Below are positions 17,411 through 24,089 of a DNA stretch of 58,676 bases, one piece after another (within the stretch, counting starts at the first letter, position 1; each line of letters begins with the position of its first letter). Position numbers and translations under genes: made by a program. Under the pieces are notes generated by a model. The model was given only the letters and a program-made list of their open reading frames with translations, was not told the DNA's origin and searched no databases. The stretch is taken from IMG/VR virus record IMGVR_UViG_3300050343_000144, positions 1-58,676 of that record. One strand, 5' to 3'. Origin of the DNA: a virus.

Positions 17411-17686
17411 CTAGTTGTTTTCTATTTCTTCGTATTGATCAATCAAATTTTCCATCTCCTCTTCTGTCATATGATCATATGGTTTTGTGTGTGGGTTGTG
17501 TGGAGCAATATAAGTTGCACCACCATTTCCATCGTTCCAAATCTCAACATTTTCTTTGTTGGTTTTACATTGGTATCCCGTGCCTCTTCGTGTTTCGTAG
17601 TATCTTACTGAGATAACTTTTAATTTTAAAAGATCATCTTGCGAGTTGTTCCAATTGTGGTATTCTTTGCCGTGTGTCGTCCTCAT
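17411..17686 (-). CDS. Hypothetical protein
   Basis: 91 residues. The first half has a strand pattern with YETRRGTGYQCKTNKENVEI; the last 20 residues are acidic. No family recognised. Confidence 0.5.
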   Translation of the reverse strand: MRTTHGKEYHNWNNSQDDLLKLKVISVRYYETRRGTGYQCKTNKENVEIWNDGNGGATYIAPHNPHTKPYDHMTEEEMENLIDQYEEIENN

Positions 17687-17697
17687 AATTTTATAGT

Positions 17698-17922
17698 TTA
17701 ATAAATTCCAAAATTTGCGTTTGATGTGTCAACATATCCCGTTGCCATTCCTATTATAAAAAATAGAATCCCCGTAACTGCCATTAAAAATAATCCCGTT
17801 GTCAATATTCTTAAAAATAATGTCAATATTTTTTCAATTACTACAATTAACTTTTTCGCCTCTTGCTCTCTTGTCGTGATCTTTACTTCTATTTCCTGGT
17901 AAATGCTTTTTATTTGCTCCAT
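17698..17922 (-). CDS. Membrane protein with one or two spans
   Basis: 74 residues. An N-terminal amphipathic helix (residues 1-30) is followed by a hydrophobic stretch LFLRILTTGLFLMAVTGILF and FIIGMATGYV, enough for one long or two short membrane spans. Early phage membrane proteins can alter the host envelope or exclude other phages; nothing here decides that. Confidence 0.5.
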   Translation of the reverse strand: MEQIKSIYQEIEVKITTREQEAKKLIVVIEKILTLFLRILTTGLFLMAVTGILFFIIGMATGYVDTSNANFGIY

Positions 17923-17924
17923 AG

Positions 17925-18158
17925 TTATATAATTTTATAAAATTGATTTAATCCTTTATTCGTGTGAATGCCTAACGCTCTGTTTAATTCCTGGGTTTGC
18001 TTTGTGCTGATGTGTGAAGCACTAACATAAAAAGTTGCAAACGGATCAAATGTTAACCCTTGTCGCCTTAAATACGTTACCCTTTCGCCTATTATTTCTT
18101 TTAGTGCTGATCTCATTGCTTTATTATAACCCGTTTTATTGTGTTTTGAATATCCCAT
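17925..18158 (-). CDS. Basic hypothetical protein
   Basis: 77 residues, basic, helical (NKAMRSALKEIIGERVTYLR). Two bases from the membrane protein gene. No family recognised. Confidence 0.45.
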   Translation of the reverse strand: MGYSKHNKTGYNKAMRSALKEIIGERVTYLRRQGLTFDPFATFYVSASHISTKQTQELNRALGIHTNKGLNQFYKII

Positions 18159-18160
18159 TT

Positions 18161-18283
18161 TTATAAATTGAATTTGATTATTAGTTTTTTAAATATTGAA
18201 AGTTTTTTGTATTGTTTAGCCGTGTAAACATTTACCCTTCCTTTTCTGATGTGGGTATAAATACCCGTTTTTAGCTTTGTCAT
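18161..18283 (-). CDS. 40-residue basic peptide
   Basis: A very basic peptide (MTKLKTGIYTHIRKGRVNVY, then lysine/isoleucine-rich). It ends 2 bases before the next gene, in the pattern of the operon. No family recognised. Confidence 0.4.
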   Translation of the reverse strand: MTKLKTGIYTHIRKGRVNVYTAKQYKKLSIFKKLIIKFNL

Positions 18284-18290
18284 AATTTTA

Positions 18291-18464
18291 TTAATTTGTG
18301 TATTTGTTTTCTTGACAATATCCAATTTCCTGGACTTCGTCGTTTGTATTTAATTCATAGATCAAATATTTATGCAGTTTTGTAAGTCTTGGTTTTTTAC
18401 AAGCTTTGTAAAATATTTTTCTTGTAGCGTCTTTGTATTCGATATAAAATATATATTGTTTCAT
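18291..18464 (-). CDS. 57-residue hypothetical protein
   Basis: I chose the ATG at 18464 (MKQYIFYIEYKDATRKIFYK) because it starts just after the stop of the upstream gene; an earlier in-frame ATG at 18494 would overlap that gene by 25 bases. Strand-rich, basic. No family recognised. Confidence 0.45.
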   Translation of the reverse strand: MKQYIFYIEYKDATRKIFYKACKKPRLTKLHKYLIYELNTNDEVQEIGYCQENKYTN

Positions 18465-18469
18465 TTTTT

Positions 18470-19057
18470 TTATTTTGTTCTTATTGATGTCCATACGATC
18501 GCCTGGAATTCAAATCCCGTGATCCCTAATTTTTCGGCTTTTGCTAGTGTTAATTTTTTTATCTGTTTATATGCTACGCGACCGATTGAAGCATTATCTA
18601 TTTTAATAATTTTATCAAAACAAGCGCGTAAATGCCAAATATCTACAGTTAAAGCCGTAGGATCTAAAAAAGCTATGTTTCTAACAAAATTGAATGTTTT
18701 GAGGCTTTTATCTGTAATTTTTACTTTGTCGTCTAAGATCGCAAAGGCTTTAAATTTATTAGTATGAAAGGTGCAAACCTTTATATCTTCGGGAGTTTTT
18801 CCCTCTGTCCAGGCTTTGCAAACTTTGATCGTGTCGGCAATATTTTGTTTCCATTTGTTGCGAGGACTCAAAGCGCTCAAAACTGAAGCGACTTTGTAAG
18901 GGTCAATTTTATACTCTGTTGCAATGTTTAAAACAATTTTATTGGCTTCTTGATACCATTTTAAGCCGTCTTTTACTTGGTCGTCTGTTGCAATATTAAA
19001 AAACTTGTCTAGGTTTTTAGATATTTTATTTAACTTGTATTTGCTTAGTTCTTTCAT
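18470..19057 (-). CDS. Conserved phage protein, possibly HhH-like fold
   Basis: 195 residues, helical. Motifs VASVLSALSPRNKWKQN, VCTFHTNKFKAFAIL, LTVDIWHLRACF and GFEFQAIVWTSIR recur in a family of phage and plasmid proteins of unknown function that I recognise by pattern but cannot name with certainty. The VDxWxxR segment and all-helical make-up recall helix-hairpin-helix DNA glycosylases, which would mean DNA-base recognition, but no lysine/aspartate catalytic pair can be assigned. Confidence 0.55.
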   Translation of the reverse strand: MKELSKYKLNKISKNLDKFFNIATDDQVKDGLKWYQEANKIVLNIATEYKIDPYKVASVLSALSPRNKWKQNIADTIKVCKAWTEGKTPEDIKVCTFHTNKFKAFAILDDKVKITDKSLKTFNFVRNIAFLDPTALTVDIWHLRACFDKIIKIDNASIGRVAYKQIKKLTLAKAEKLGITGFEFQAIVWTSIRTK

Positions 19058-19064
19058 AATTTTA

Positions 19065-19367
19065 CTATCTATCTGTTAACATTGTTTCAATTAAATTTTT
19101 TGCGATCTCTATGCGTTCCGACTTATTCAAAATGTATTTTGTCGGCTTGTATTTGTATAAATACCTGCAAACGTCTAAATTATCCGTACTTTTAAAATAT
19201 TGTCTAATTCGCTCCTGGAGTCCGTTTATAGCTTTGTCAAGATCAAAATTTGATCTATCTATTTTTTTATAAATGGTTTTTTTATACGGATTATAAAAAT
19301 TGTGATAAAAAGCGCTTTCATTTTCCAGGGTCAAAATACAATCGTTTATTTTTATTTGATCTTTCAT
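19065..19367 (-). CDS. Hypothetical protein
   Basis: 100 residues, basic and helical, tyrosine-rich in the middle (YNPYKKTIYKKIDRSNFDL). Second gene of the leftward block. No family recognised. Confidence 0.5.
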   Translation of the reverse strand: MKDQIKINDCILTLENESAFYHNFYNPYKKTIYKKIDRSNFDLDKAINGLQERIRQYFKSTDNLDVCRYLYKYKPTKYILNKSERIEIAKNLIETMLTDR

Positions 19368-19369
19368 AA

Positions 19370-19612
19370 TTATTTTTTATTTACTGATTTTATAAATTGT
19401 TTTGCTTTTTTTATTGTAGTGAAAGAAGTTCCACCTAAATAAGTTTTAAATTCATCTTCTTTGCTATAAAAATAACTTGACGGACATTTAAAATATTTAT
19501 ATTCTATTTCGTGGTTTCCGTGTTCACTATAAATTATTTTCGCTTCGTGTACTTTTATACCCGTGAAATTTGGTAGGTATTTTTTTTGTTGATCCAGGTT
19601 TAAAAAATTCAT
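19370..19612 (-). CDS. Hypothetical protein, first gene of leftward block
   Basis: 80 residues, basic, aromatic (KYFKCPSSYFYSKEDEFKTY). It starts about 37 bases after the perfect -7 box at 19656-19649, so it should be among the first phage proteins made. No family recognised. Confidence 0.5.
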   Translation of the reverse strand: MNFLNLDQQKKYLPNFTGIKVHEAKIIYSEHGNHEIEYKYFKCPSSYFYSKEDEFKTYLGGTSFTTIKKAKQFIKSVNKK

Positions 19613-19648
19613 AATAATAATTTAAAATTTTGTGTCTCATTGACATTG

Positions 19649-19656
19649 CAAATATA
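19649..19656 (-). promoter_or_regulatory. Leftward early promoter (-7 box TATATTTG)
   Basis: The minus strand reads TATATTTG, a perfect match to the Bacteroidota -7 consensus TAnnTTTG, 37 bases before the first leftward gene. No clear -33 TTTG is seen at the usual distance. Probably the main early promoter. Confidence 0.55.
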
Positions 19657-19667
19657 AAGTAAAATAA

Positions 19668-19720
19668 AAGTATTAACCTAATTATTTTACAAGTATTTTA
19701 AAAGTATTTTATAAGTTGTT
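19668..19720. repeat. 11-bp-phased AAGTATTTTA iterons
   Basis: AAGTATTTTA occurs exactly at 19691-19700 and 19702-19711, 11 bases apart, with a partial copy at 19668 (AAGTATTAA) and a weaker one at 19713 (AAGTTGTTA). Same-face spacing over one helical turn suggests protein binding, as a replication iteron or an operator just upstream of the early promoter. Confidence 0.45.
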
Positions 19721-19950
19721 AGTATTCAGCAAGTTACAAAGCAAATTTTTTTGTTTGTAGTGATGGCACACGGGCAAAATAAACGTTTTCTTTTGTTTGT
19801 TAGCTGGTTAGCTCCAGCCGTTTAAATAGTATTTATTAAAATGCTTTTTGTTTTGGGGAATGGTTAACCCTTTTCTTTTGTGTCCGTGACAAAATAAAAA
19901 AGGGGAAAGAATAAAGAACAAAGAAACAAGAACAACGGGAAACGGTGCGA

Positions 19951-20005
19951 GGTGGTCGGGTGGTGTGGTGGTGTTGTCGGGTGGTGTGGTGGTGGTGGTG
20001 GTGTC
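19951..20005 (+). repeat. G-rich direct repeat, potential G-quadruplex
   Basis: GTCGGGTGGTGTGGTGGTG is repeated exactly at 19955-19973 and 19976-19994, followed by further GGT units. Many GG/GGG runs with 1-3 base loops could form two-layer quadruplexes on the plus strand. The stretch stands out sharply from the AT-rich genome. Confidence 0.6.
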
Positions 20006-20171
20006 CTATGGAAAAGCTAAAAAAATCTGAGGCAAATTTTTAAAATGTGGAGGGGGGGTTGTTTTTAAAAGTCGTTTTCTTTTTGGCGTCGTGTTGCGTA
20101 TATCATATATTACCCAACGCCTCTAAGCGTCTAATATTTTTTTATTATCTTTACACTATAAACATTATATT

Positions 20172-20399
20172 ATGAAAATCAAAGGAGCAAATAAAATACC
20201 GAGCAGACCTGTAATGGCTGAATATATTTCAAATCGAAATAGACACGAGTTGTCTGGAGATTTTAATTATTATGAAACAGGGATCAGTAAAATGGTTTCT
20301 TTAAAAAATGCTAAATACAGAGCAAATAAAATTGGAATGATGGCAGATGGAATTGAATTAGCAGAACAAAAAAAGAATTTTTTTAACAGTTACAAATAA
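20172..20399 (+). CDS. Hypothetical protein, first gene of rightward block
   Basis: 75 residues, basic, starting MKIKGANKIPSRPVMAEYIS. A near-consensus -7 box (TATCTTTA) lies about 18 bases upstream and a strong terminator follows, so it is a single-gene transcript beside the origin region. This placement suggests an early regulatory role. No family recognised. Confidence 0.5.
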   Translation: MKIKGANKIPSRPVMAEYISNRNRHELSGDFNYYETGISKMVSLKNAKYRANKIGMMADGIELAEQKKNFFNSYK

Positions 20400-20424
20400 C
20401 TTTCTTCCCATAGTTAATTTGTGT

Positions 20425-20462
20425 AAAAGGGGTTGGATTAAAAGTCTAGCCTCTTTTTTTTT
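20425..20462 (+). terminator. Rho-independent terminator
   Basis: A 10-bp stem with three G-T pairs (AGGGGTTGGA / TCTAGCCTCT, 20428-20437 and 20445-20454), a 7-base loop and a run of nine Ts. It ends the single-gene unit at 20172-20399 ahead of groEL. Confidence 0.8.
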
Positions 20463-20477
20463 GTAAGATTGGTTGAT

Positions 20478-20537
20478 TTATGTTGATTATCAACATAACT
20501 ATGTTAACGATATGTTGTCTAAAGTTCTGATTATCAG
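20478..20537. promoter_or_regulatory. Paired palindromes with TGATTATCA core upstream of groEL
   Basis: TTATGTTGAT-T-ATCAACATAA (20478-20498) is a perfect 10-bp inverted repeat. CTGAT-T-ATCAG (20527-20537) is a second palindrome with the same TGATTATCA core. The centres are 44 bp apart, about four helical turns. This looks like a two-site operator for a dimeric regulator acting on the groEL-groES unit. The 72-residue hydrophobic frame over this region (20473-20691) is doubtful. The rest of 20463-20719 is AT-rich promoter sequence. Confidence 0.5.
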
Positions 20538-20682
20538 TCTTATGTCGATTATGTTAATTTTTTCTCTTCTTTTTCACGGAAAGAAAAATATAAATAAGTA
20601 TTTACTCTATATATATATAGGGAAACTTAAAACCAACATTTTTAAAATTAGCTCAACTTACTTTATTCTAATTTATTTTTTA

Positions 20683-20690
20683 TACTTTTG
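20683..20690 (+). promoter_or_regulatory. groEL promoter (-7 box TACTTTTG)
   Basis: A perfect TAnnTTTG box ends 29 bases before the groEL ATG. No clear -33 TTTG. Confidence 0.55.
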
Positions 20691-20719
20691 ACATATAATT
20701 TAATTAAATCTAATACATT

Positions 20720-22303
20720 ATGAGTTACAGTCCAAAGGATCTTGTATTTGACCAGGAGGGTCGAGACAAATTAAAGAAAGGAATTAATGCGATTACTAAT
20801 GCTGTTAAAAGCACACTAGGTCCATTAGGTAAAACTGTTTTAATTGAGTCTCCAGAACACACCCACGGTATAACCGTTACTAAAGACGGAGTGACTGTAG
20901 CTAAATCTATCTTCTTAGAGGATGCTGTAGAAAACTTAGCTGTAAAGATGATGAAAGAAGCAGCTGACCGAACTGCTAGTTCTGCTGGTGATGGAACAAC
21001 AACTGCAATTGTACTTACTGAGGCAATTATTCGTAACGGAATGAATGCAATAGAGAAAGGCGAAAACATAAATACTACAGAACTTATACGAGACATAAAC
21101 GAAACGGTTAAGGGTATTGTAAAAAACTTAAACAAAGTTTCTAAAAAGGTAAGTTCAAAAACACTTCGTGATGTTGCTACTGTATCTGCGAATAATTCAG
21201 CTGAACTAGGTCGATTAATATCAGATGCTTACAAAGAGCTTGGTAAAGATGGTGTACTGACAGTAGAAAATTCTCAGACTGAAGAAACTTACTATGAAAT
21301 TACTAAGGGTATAAAAATAGAAAGAGGTTATACAACACAGCTTTTTGCTAATAATGAAAGAAACGATGAGTGTGTTTTAGATAATGTTCATATTCTAGTT
21401 ACTGACACAGAGATTCAGAGCTTGATGGAGATTGAGAATATACTTAGACCGATTATTAAAGAAAAGAAAAAACTTTTGATTATAGGAAACTGTACTCAAA
21501 ACGTAGTTAATACATTAGGCGCAAACAAAATTCAGAATAATTTAGCGGTATGTAATATTATACCACCATCGTTTGGATATAAGACCAATGAGTTATTAGC
21601 TGATATTTCGTTATCGATAGGCGCAAAGTATTTTAGTGAGTCTCAAGGAGATGACTTGAGTTTACTTACAATGGATAGCTTAGGGTTTGCTGAGAAAATT
21701 ATTGTTGGGAAGGAAGGTACTGTTATCGTTACATCTAACGAAAAGCAAAATGAAGAGATAGGCGAAAGAATCAACCAACTGAAAGATCAGCACAAGAAGA
21801 CTTCTTTAAACAAGTATGAGAAAGATTTTATATTAGAACGTATAGCGAACTTGACTGGATCTGTTGGCGTTATTTATGTAGGAGCGAACTCAGACATTGA
21901 GCAAAAAGAAAAATTTGACCGCATCGATGATGCGGTGTGTGCTGTTCGTTCAGCGTTAGAAGAAGGAATATTGCCAGGCGGAGGATTAGCTTTACTAAGA
22001 GAGGCTGAGAATTTAGGCGATGGAATTTCAAATGATATATTATATAATTCTTTAACTGCTCCACTTGAGCAGATACTAACTAACGCAGGTGATGATGTTA
22101 AAAAGGTACGTGACTCAATATGTTCTTGTGCGTCAGCTCCAGTAAATTATGGTTATAATGTAAAGACCAAAGAGTATGGTGATATGTTTAAGATGGGGAT
22201 TATTGATCCAGCTAAAGTAACAAAGAACGCACTTATAAATGCAGCAAGTGTTGCAACAACTATACTTAGTACAAACGCAATAGTAACAATGAAACGAGCA
22301 TAA
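20720..22303 (+). CDS. groEL: Phage chaperonin GroEL (Hsp60)
   Basis: 527 residues, close to the bacterial length (about 545). Equatorial ATPase motifs are present: TLGPLGKTV near 32, DGVTVAK (56-62), GDGTTTA (90-96, with D91 in the place of the E. coli hydrolysis-supporting D87), the IDDAVCAVRSALEEG region with D404 in the place of D398, and LPGGGLALL. The C-terminus ends NAIVTMKRA and lacks the GGM-repeat tail. The apical domain (about 190-375) is the most divergent part, so substrate choice may differ from the host. It forms a double ring that folds proteins inside the cavity capped by GroES. groES follows with a TAATG overlap. Many large phage structural proteins are the likely clients. 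Confidence 0.97.
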   Translation: MSYSPKDLVFDQEGRDKLKKGINAITNAVKSTLGPLGKTVLIESPEHTHGITVTKDGVTVAKSIFLEDAVENLAVKMMKEAADRTASSAGDGTTTAIVLTEAIIRNGMNAIEKGENINTTELIRDINETVKGIVKNLNKVSKKVSSKTLRDVATVSANNSAELGRLISDAYKELGKDGVLTVENSQTEETYYEITKGIKIERGYTTQLFANNERNDECVLDNVHILVTDTEIQSLMEIENILRPIIKEKKKLLIIGNCTQNVVNTLGANKIQNNLAVCNIIPPSFGYKTNELLADISLSIGAKYFSESQGDDLSLLTMDSLGFAEKIIVGKEGTVIVTSNEKQNEEIGERINQLKDQHKKTSLNKYEKDFILERIANLTGSVGVIYVGANSDIEQKEKFDRIDDAVCAVRSALEEGILPGGGLALLREAENLGDGISNDILYNSLTAPLEQILTNAGDDVKKVRDSICSCASAPVNYGYNVKTKEYGDMFKMGIIDPAKVTKNALINAASVATTILSTNAIVTMKRA

Positions 22304-22560
22304 TGAAAGCAATAGGGAAAACCATAGTAATTGAAACCATAAAAGAAAAAGAAACTACTGAGTCAGGAATACTACTTACCTCATCAGACAGCAATCAGTT
22401 TAGATATAAAAAAGGAAAGGTAATTCTTCCAGGACACGAATGCTCTGTTATAAATAAAGGTGATATTATTTTTTATGACAAAGCCGCTGGACATACTATG
22501 ATGTTAAACGAAAACATATATACTATTATTCAGGAGCGTGACGTTGTTGTTGTCGAATAA
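22303..22560 (+). CDS. groES: Phage co-chaperonin GroES
   Basis: 85 residues (bacterial GroES about 95). The mobile loop that contacts GroEL is TTESGILLTSSDS (about 18-30), with the hydrophobic ILL tripeptide in the right place. The barrel follows with GKVILPG, NKGDIIFYDKAAGHTMMLNE and a C-terminal YTIIQERDVVVV strand. The ATG overlaps the groEL stop (TAATG), so the pair is translationally coupled. It runs convergently into the following minus-strand gene, overlapping by 35 bases. Confidence 0.93.
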   Translation: MKAIGKTIVIETIKEKETTESGILLTSSDSNQFRYKKGKVILPGHECSVINKGDIIFYDKAAGHTMMLNENIYTIIQERDVVVVE

Positions 22561-23008
22561 CATTATTCATTTCCTTAATAATTTTTCTATATACCTTGTT
22601 ACTGTATTTGGTGTTGTTTTTAAATATTGGGTTTCTATATGGGCTTTCTGATATAGTCTCTTTCATATTTAATTTTTTGTATATAGAAGATACCACACGC
22701 TTACCTTTGAATCCCAACTCATAAAGTTTAGATTCGTTTCCAACTCTTTCACGCCAGATAATTATCCATTTGTCTTTAAGTAGTTTTTGAAATCTCATTT
22801 TGTCCCAGGACATAATTTCATTGAACTCTTCAAATTGTTTTCTGGTAAACAATCCTTCGCTATATAAAAACAACATCATTTCTATATCAGCTGTTTTTAA
22901 ATTATAATAAGCTCTAGCCCAATGCTTTACAACTTTCCAATATTTAAGATAATCATTAGAAGGCTCTTTACGATCATAATTAGCTCGTAGTTTTTTACTA
23001 AAATTCAT
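22526..23008 (-). CDS. Possible winged-helix transcriptional regulator
   Basis: 160 residues from the ATG at 23008; an earlier ATG at 23044 would start upstream of the likely promoter. The only leftward gene in the late block. Residues about 30-100 have a MarR-like pattern: a helix (ADIEMMLFLYSEGLFTR), a second (KQFEEFNEIMSWDKMRFQKLLKD), then a wing strand WIIIWRERVG. The tail is basic. It is divergent from the small-protein genes, with a palindromic promoter between them, which suggests it regulates that promoter and itself. The wHTH call is by pattern only. Confidence 0.5.
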   Translation of the reverse strand: MNFSKKLRANYDRKEPSNDYLKYWKVVKHWARAYYNLKTADIEMMLFLYSEGLFTRKQFEEFNEIMSWDKMRFQKLLKDKWIIIWRERVGNESKLYELGFKGKRVVSSIYKKLNMKETISESPYRNPIFKNNTKYSNKVYRKIIKEMNNVIRQQQRHAPE

Positions 23009-23023
23009 TATATTTAATTTAAT

Positions 23024-23039
23024 TATATTTGTAAATATA
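23024..23039. promoter_or_regulatory. Palindromic divergent promoter / operator
   Basis: TATATTT-GT-AAATATA: the plus strand holds a perfect -7 box TATATTTG (23024-23031) 22 bases before the gene at 23054, and the minus strand holds a near-perfect TATATTTA (23039-23032) ahead of the regulator at 23008. The 7-bp inverted repeat could let one protein control both directions. Confidence 0.5.
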
Positions 23040-23053
23040 AACAAAAACGAATT

Positions 23054-23212
23054 ATGGCAGGAAGAACTAAGAAGAAAGGTAACAAGATTTGTTCAGCTGG
23101 GATAGCCTGGGCAAAACGAACTTTTGACACATATCCTTCAGCATATGCGAATATGGCTGCAAGTAAATATTGTAAAGATCCTAACTACGCTAAAGGTTCT
23201 AAAAAGAAATAA
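23054..23212 (+). CDS. 52-residue basic conserved protein
   Basis: MAGRTKKKGNKICSAGIAWA, then a SAYANMAASKYCKDPNY motif and a KGSKKK tail. Two cysteines and high lysine content. Small proteins of this SKYCKDP style are recurrent in marine phages next to structural genes. Possibly packaged with DNA; no tested function known to me. Confidence 0.65.
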   Translation: MAGRTKKKGNKICSAGIAWAKRTFDTYPSAYANMAASKYCKDPNYAKGSKKK

Positions 23213-23263
23213 ACTATACATAAGGATCATAATAAGATAAGATAATTAAAAAAACTATACAGA

Positions 23264-23515
23264 TTGGGTGAATTAAAAAAATGGCGTGATCAAAAGTGGG
23301 TTCGTATAGGAACTGATGGCTCTATTAAAGGAGCTTGTGGAACTAGCAAGAATAAAAAAAATCCAGACAGATGTTTGCCGTTAGCCAAAGCTAAATCAAT
23401 GTCAAAAGCTCAAAGAGCTAAAACTGCTCGCAAGAAAAAAGCGGCAGGAAGAAAAGGAAAGACAGTAGTTTCAAATACTAAAGCAGGAAAAGTAACTAAA
23501 AAATATACAAAATGA
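23264..23515 (+). CDS. DUF5872-like small basic protein
   Basis: 83 residues. ELKKWRDQKWVRIGTDG is followed by a GACGTSK...PDRCLPLAKAKSMSK segment, which matches the DUF5872 pattern seen in marine phages, then a very basic tail. The only start is TTG at 23264; the text reads ATTGGGTGAATTA, so an ATG with an inserted T is equally likely. The stop overlaps the next ATG (ATGA). Confidence 0.7.
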   Translation: MGELKKWRDQKWVRIGTDGSIKGACGTSKNKKNPDRCLPLAKAKSMSKAQRAKTARKKKAAGRKGKTVVSNTKAGKVTKKYTK

Positions 23516-23640
23516 AAAACAAATTAAAACCTTATTTTACGGCAGCAATAAAAAGTGGAGTAAAGCCTGAAAGAAATGGATTACCTTCAGAAAAACAAAT
23601 AAAAAAAAGTGTTTACGCTAGTTGCGGTAAAGGTAAATAA
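23512..23640 (+). CDS. 42-residue basic protein
   Basis: MKNKLKPYFTAAIKSGVKPE at the start, YASCGKGK at the end. Coupled to the upstream gene by the ATGA overlap and 2 bases from the next gene, so part of a tight four-gene basic-protein cassette. No family recognised. Confidence 0.5.
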   Translation: MKNKLKPYFTAAIKSGVKPERNGLPSEKQIKKSVYASCGKGK

Positions 23641-23642
23641 TA

Positions 23643-23897
23643 ATGGCAAAACCAAGAAAAGGAAAGGCTAAAGTTAAAATAACTTCAACTGGTAAAAAAG
23701 TTAGTTATGGTCAAGCTGGTAGAGCAAAAGGTGGCGGACCAAGAGTAAAGCCAGGGACATCTAAAGGCGATAGTTATTGTGCTAGAAGCTTAGGTATTAA
23801 AAGAAGACTGTCTAAGAAAAAACAAAGAGATCCTAATACTCCAAATAATTTATCTAGAAAAAGATGGAAATGCTCAGGTGCAAAGTCCCGAAAATAA
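23643..23897 (+). CDS. Small basic conserved protein
   Basis: 84 residues, about 30% K/R. YGQAGRAKGGGPRVKPGT and GDSYCARSLGIKRRLSK, followed by NNLSRKRWKCSG, form a conserved phage pattern with two cysteines. The charge suggests DNA or RNA contact, perhaps inside the capsid. Last gene of the basic cassette. Confidence 0.6.
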   Translation: MAKPRKGKAKVKITSTGKKVSYGQAGRAKGGGPRVKPGTSKGDSYCARSLGIKRRLSKKKQRDPNTPNNLSRKRWKCSGAKSRK

Positions 23898-23913
23898 GTA
23901 TTTAAATTATCAC

Positions 23914-23921
23914 TATATTTG
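23914..23921 (+). promoter_or_regulatory. Promoter -7 box TATATTTG
   Basis: Perfect TAnnTTTG, 21 bases before the ATG at 23943, in a short gap after the basic cassette. Confidence 0.5.
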
Positions 23922-23942
23922 TAGAAATAATAAATTAAGGTT

Positions 23943-24083
23943 ATGGGTAAATTATTTGTAAAGATTGGATTATGGATGCAAGAAGTTTGGTGTAAATTTC
24001 AATGCAAATGGAATTGGATTGTTTCAAAGCTTATGTTTTCTGTTTCTTCTTGTCCAAACAAATTATGTACTTGTAAAAAATAA
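23943..24083 (+). CDS. 46-residue Cys/Trp-rich protein
   Basis: MGKLFVKIGLWMQEVWCKFQ, then CKWNW, and a CPNKLCTCKK end. Five cysteines (17, 21, 37, 42, 44) with C-x-x-x-C and C-x-C spacing suggest a metal site; the N-terminal half is amphipathic and could lie on a membrane. No family recognised. Confidence 0.5.
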   Translation: MGKLFVKIGLWMQEVWCKFQCKWNWIVSKLMFSVSSCPNKLCTCKK

Positions 24084-24089
24084 AATTCA

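Larger units (their letters stand above)
19613..20171. other. Divergent control region, candidate replication origin
   Basis: 559 bases with no gene, between the two divergent blocks. It holds the leftward promoter (19649-19656), 11-bp-phased AAGTATTTTA repeats, a GCTGG/CCAGC hairpin (19803-19818), a purine-rich stretch, a G-rich repeat tract (19951-20005), a run of seven Gs near 20053-20060 and a near-consensus rightward -7 box TATCTTTA (20146-20153). The mix of AT-rich iterons and a G-rich tract at the transcription divergence is typical of phage origins, but nothing proves it. Confidence 0.5.

Noticed and set aside
5627-19000. Plus-strand open frames opposite the leftward genes
   Set aside because: They are phenylalanine/leucine/serine-rich antisense shadows of the lysine/glutamate-rich real genes, with no coupling or ribosome sites.
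20473-20691. 72-residue hydrophobic open frame before groEL
   Set aside because: It covers the palindromes and the groEL -7 box, is low-complexity AT-rich (I, L, Y, K, F) and has no neighbour coupling. More likely chance.
20400-20719. CIRCE-type heat-shock operator for groEL
   Set aside because: The TTAGCACTC-N9-GAGTGCTAA pattern is absent; the palindromes have another core.
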